A stretch of DNA of 64,000 nucleotides from Halanaeroarchaeum sulfurireducens (GTDB taxonomy: Archaea > Halobacteriota > Halobacteria > Halobacteriales > Halobacteriaceae). The stretch spans positions 1,440,440-1,504,439 of the forward strand of contig NZ_CP008874.1 in NCBI RefSeq assembly GCF_001011115.1, in the 5' to 3' direction. Of this stretch, positions 63,086 through 64,000 are shown piece by piece (the stretch's first letter is position 1; every line of letters begins with the position of its first letter). The translations under genes were made by a program, and so were the position numbers. The notes under the pieces were generated by a model that was not told the DNA's origin, ran no database searches, and was given only the letters and a program-made list of their open reading frames with translations.

Positions 63086-64000
63086 TCATTCGTAGTCGAA
63101 CAGCCGGGCCTGGTCGTCGATGTGCCGGTCGGGTCGGTCACCCATACCGCCGTTTCCATTCTCGTTTCCGCTCCCCTCTCCCAGCTCTCCTCCGCCATCG
63201 TCCCAGCTCTGGAGGTCCGCCTGATCGCGCTCGGAGAAACTGAGGTTGGCCACCCGCACGCCAACCTTCCGGACCGACGCCCCGTCGAACTCCGCCAGCA
63301 GGTCGAGGGCCACGTCCTCGACGAGTTCGGGGTCGTCTACGGGACCCGAGAGCGAGCGAGCGCGCGTGTTGACATCGTATGGCGGTGTAACGACCTTGAT
63401 CCCGATGGTGCGGTAGAGTGCGCTCCGGCGCCTGGCGCGCTGGGCGACGGCGCTGGCAAGTCCCGTCGCCCGTTCTGTAACCTGATCGAAGTCGTCGACG
63501 GCACCGTCGAAGGCCGATTCCCTGGAGAGGCTCTTGGGCTTCCCGCGGGGTTCCACGGGTCGTGGATCCTCGCCCAGCGCCCGGCGGTAAAATTCCTCGC
63601 CACGGTCTCCGAACCGGTCCCGCAGCGCGGCCGGGTCCGCCTCGGCCAGGTCGCCCGCGGTGTCGATACCCATGTCGGAAAGCGCGTCGGCCGTCACCGG
63701 GCCGATACCGTGGATGTCCCCAACCGGGAGCGGAGCGAGAAACGCGGCGACCTCGCCCGGCGGAACGACCACGAGACCGTCCGGTTTGTCGTGGTCGCTG
63801 GCGATCTTGGCCGTGCTCATGTTCGGCGCGACGCCGACGCTGGCCGGGACTCCCACCTCCCTGTCGATACGCTGTTTGACGTGCCGGGCGAATCCCTCGG
63901 CAACAGGCCAGGCCGTCCGTTCGGTCACGTCGAGATAGGCCTCGTCGATGCTCACGACGCGACGGGTGTCGGACAGCTCCGCCAGAATCGAGCGTATCTC
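63086..64000 (-). CDS. dinB: DNA polymerase IV (Y family), 5' partial
   Basis: Translesion polymerase, cut by the right window edge; the frame is open to 64000 (EIRSILAELSDTRRV, then VSIDEAYLDVTER with the catalytic Asp-Glu). Also seen: VGVAPNMSTAKIASDHDKPDG, helix-hairpin-helix LPVGDIHGIGPVTADALSDMG, and the little-finger domain ending VRVANLSFSE. A Gly/Asn-rich tail leads to a C-terminal QARLFDYE, a likely PCNA-binding PIP box. 305 residues are in the window; about 100-120 N-terminal residues are missing. Confidence 0.93.
   Translation of the reverse strand, partial: EIRSILAELSDTRRVVSIDEAYLDVTERTAWPVAEGFARHVKQRIDREVGVPASVGVAPNMSTAKIASDHDKPDGLVVVPPGEVAAFLAPLPVGDIHGIGPVTADALSDMGIDTAGDLAEADPAALRDRFGDRGEEFYRRALGEDPRPVEPRGKPKSLSRESAFDGAVDDFDQVTERATGLASAVAQRARRRSALYRTIGIKVVTPPYDVNTRARSLSGPVDDPELVEDVALDLLAEFDGASVRKVGVRVANLSFSERDQADLQSWDDGGGELGEGSGNENGNGGMGDRPDRHIDDQARLFDYE

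Overview
The window reads as a chromosomal segment of a haloarchaeon (class Halobacteria). It is GC-rich and encodes strongly acidic proteins. It carries archaeal transcription and proteolysis genes (TFB, proteasome beta, MBF1) next to both DNA gyrase and topoisomerase VI. It also has AglB-type N-glycosylation genes and a surface protein with a PGF-CTERM anchor. Many genes overlap by ATGA or GTGA, and many TATA boxes lie about 25 nt before a start codon, as in leaderless haloarchaeal transcripts. The genus cannot be told from the sequence alone.

0-9.9 kb: nucleoside and sugar metabolism (phosphohexomutase, cytidine deaminase, uridine phosphorylase, epimerase), small regulators, then gyrB-gyrA on the minus strand. 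GyrB is split by a 249-residue intein with an HNH motif. 10-16 kb: top6B-top6A, then a thiE-thiM-thiD thiamine salvage operon behind an inverted repeat. 15.9-25.5 kb: DNA ligase, a GCS2-type ligase, TFB, proteasome beta, DUF555, HTH-CBS, purM, and an M50 protease/TraB pair. 25.6-29.8 kb: glpABC, anaerobic glycerol-3-phosphate dehydrogenase. 29.9-33.1 kb: a very long cell-surface substrate-binding protein.

33-47 kb is the cell-surface glycan region. aglB overlaps a DUF368 gene, a family linked to polyprenyl-phosphate recycling. A variable locus follows: a GT2 gene, a decayed IS6-type element, a GT4 gene, a sulfatase-like gene, a GT10 fucosyltransferase-like gene, a second decayed IS6-type element in the same orientation, an ABC exporter and aglF. 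The whole locus is bracketed by two inverted copies of a hairpin-rich repeat. aglJ (53 kb) and aglM (62 kb) supply other steps of the same pathway from a distance.

47-50.5 kb is a toxin-antitoxin island: AbrB/PIN, a lone MNT nucleotidyltransferase, HicB/HicA, RHH/PIN and two HepT-like relics. Each PIN module lies between two short diverged direct repeats made of gene relics. A similar duplication of the DUF368 gene end occurs at 33.1-33.8 kb. 50.5-64 kb is mostly housekeeping: a PAPS-reductase-like protein, a K+ channel with an apparent double frameshift, haloarchaeal DUF proteins, a UPF0173 hydrolase, a FAH protein, hisC, an Fap7-like kinase, a CDP-alcohol transferase, MBF1, tpiA, aglM and a partial dinB.

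The most unusual items are the doubly bracketed glycan locus with its GT10 gene, the aglB-DUF368 overlap, the direct-repeat-bracketed cassettes, the GyrB intein and the long surface-anchored binding protein.
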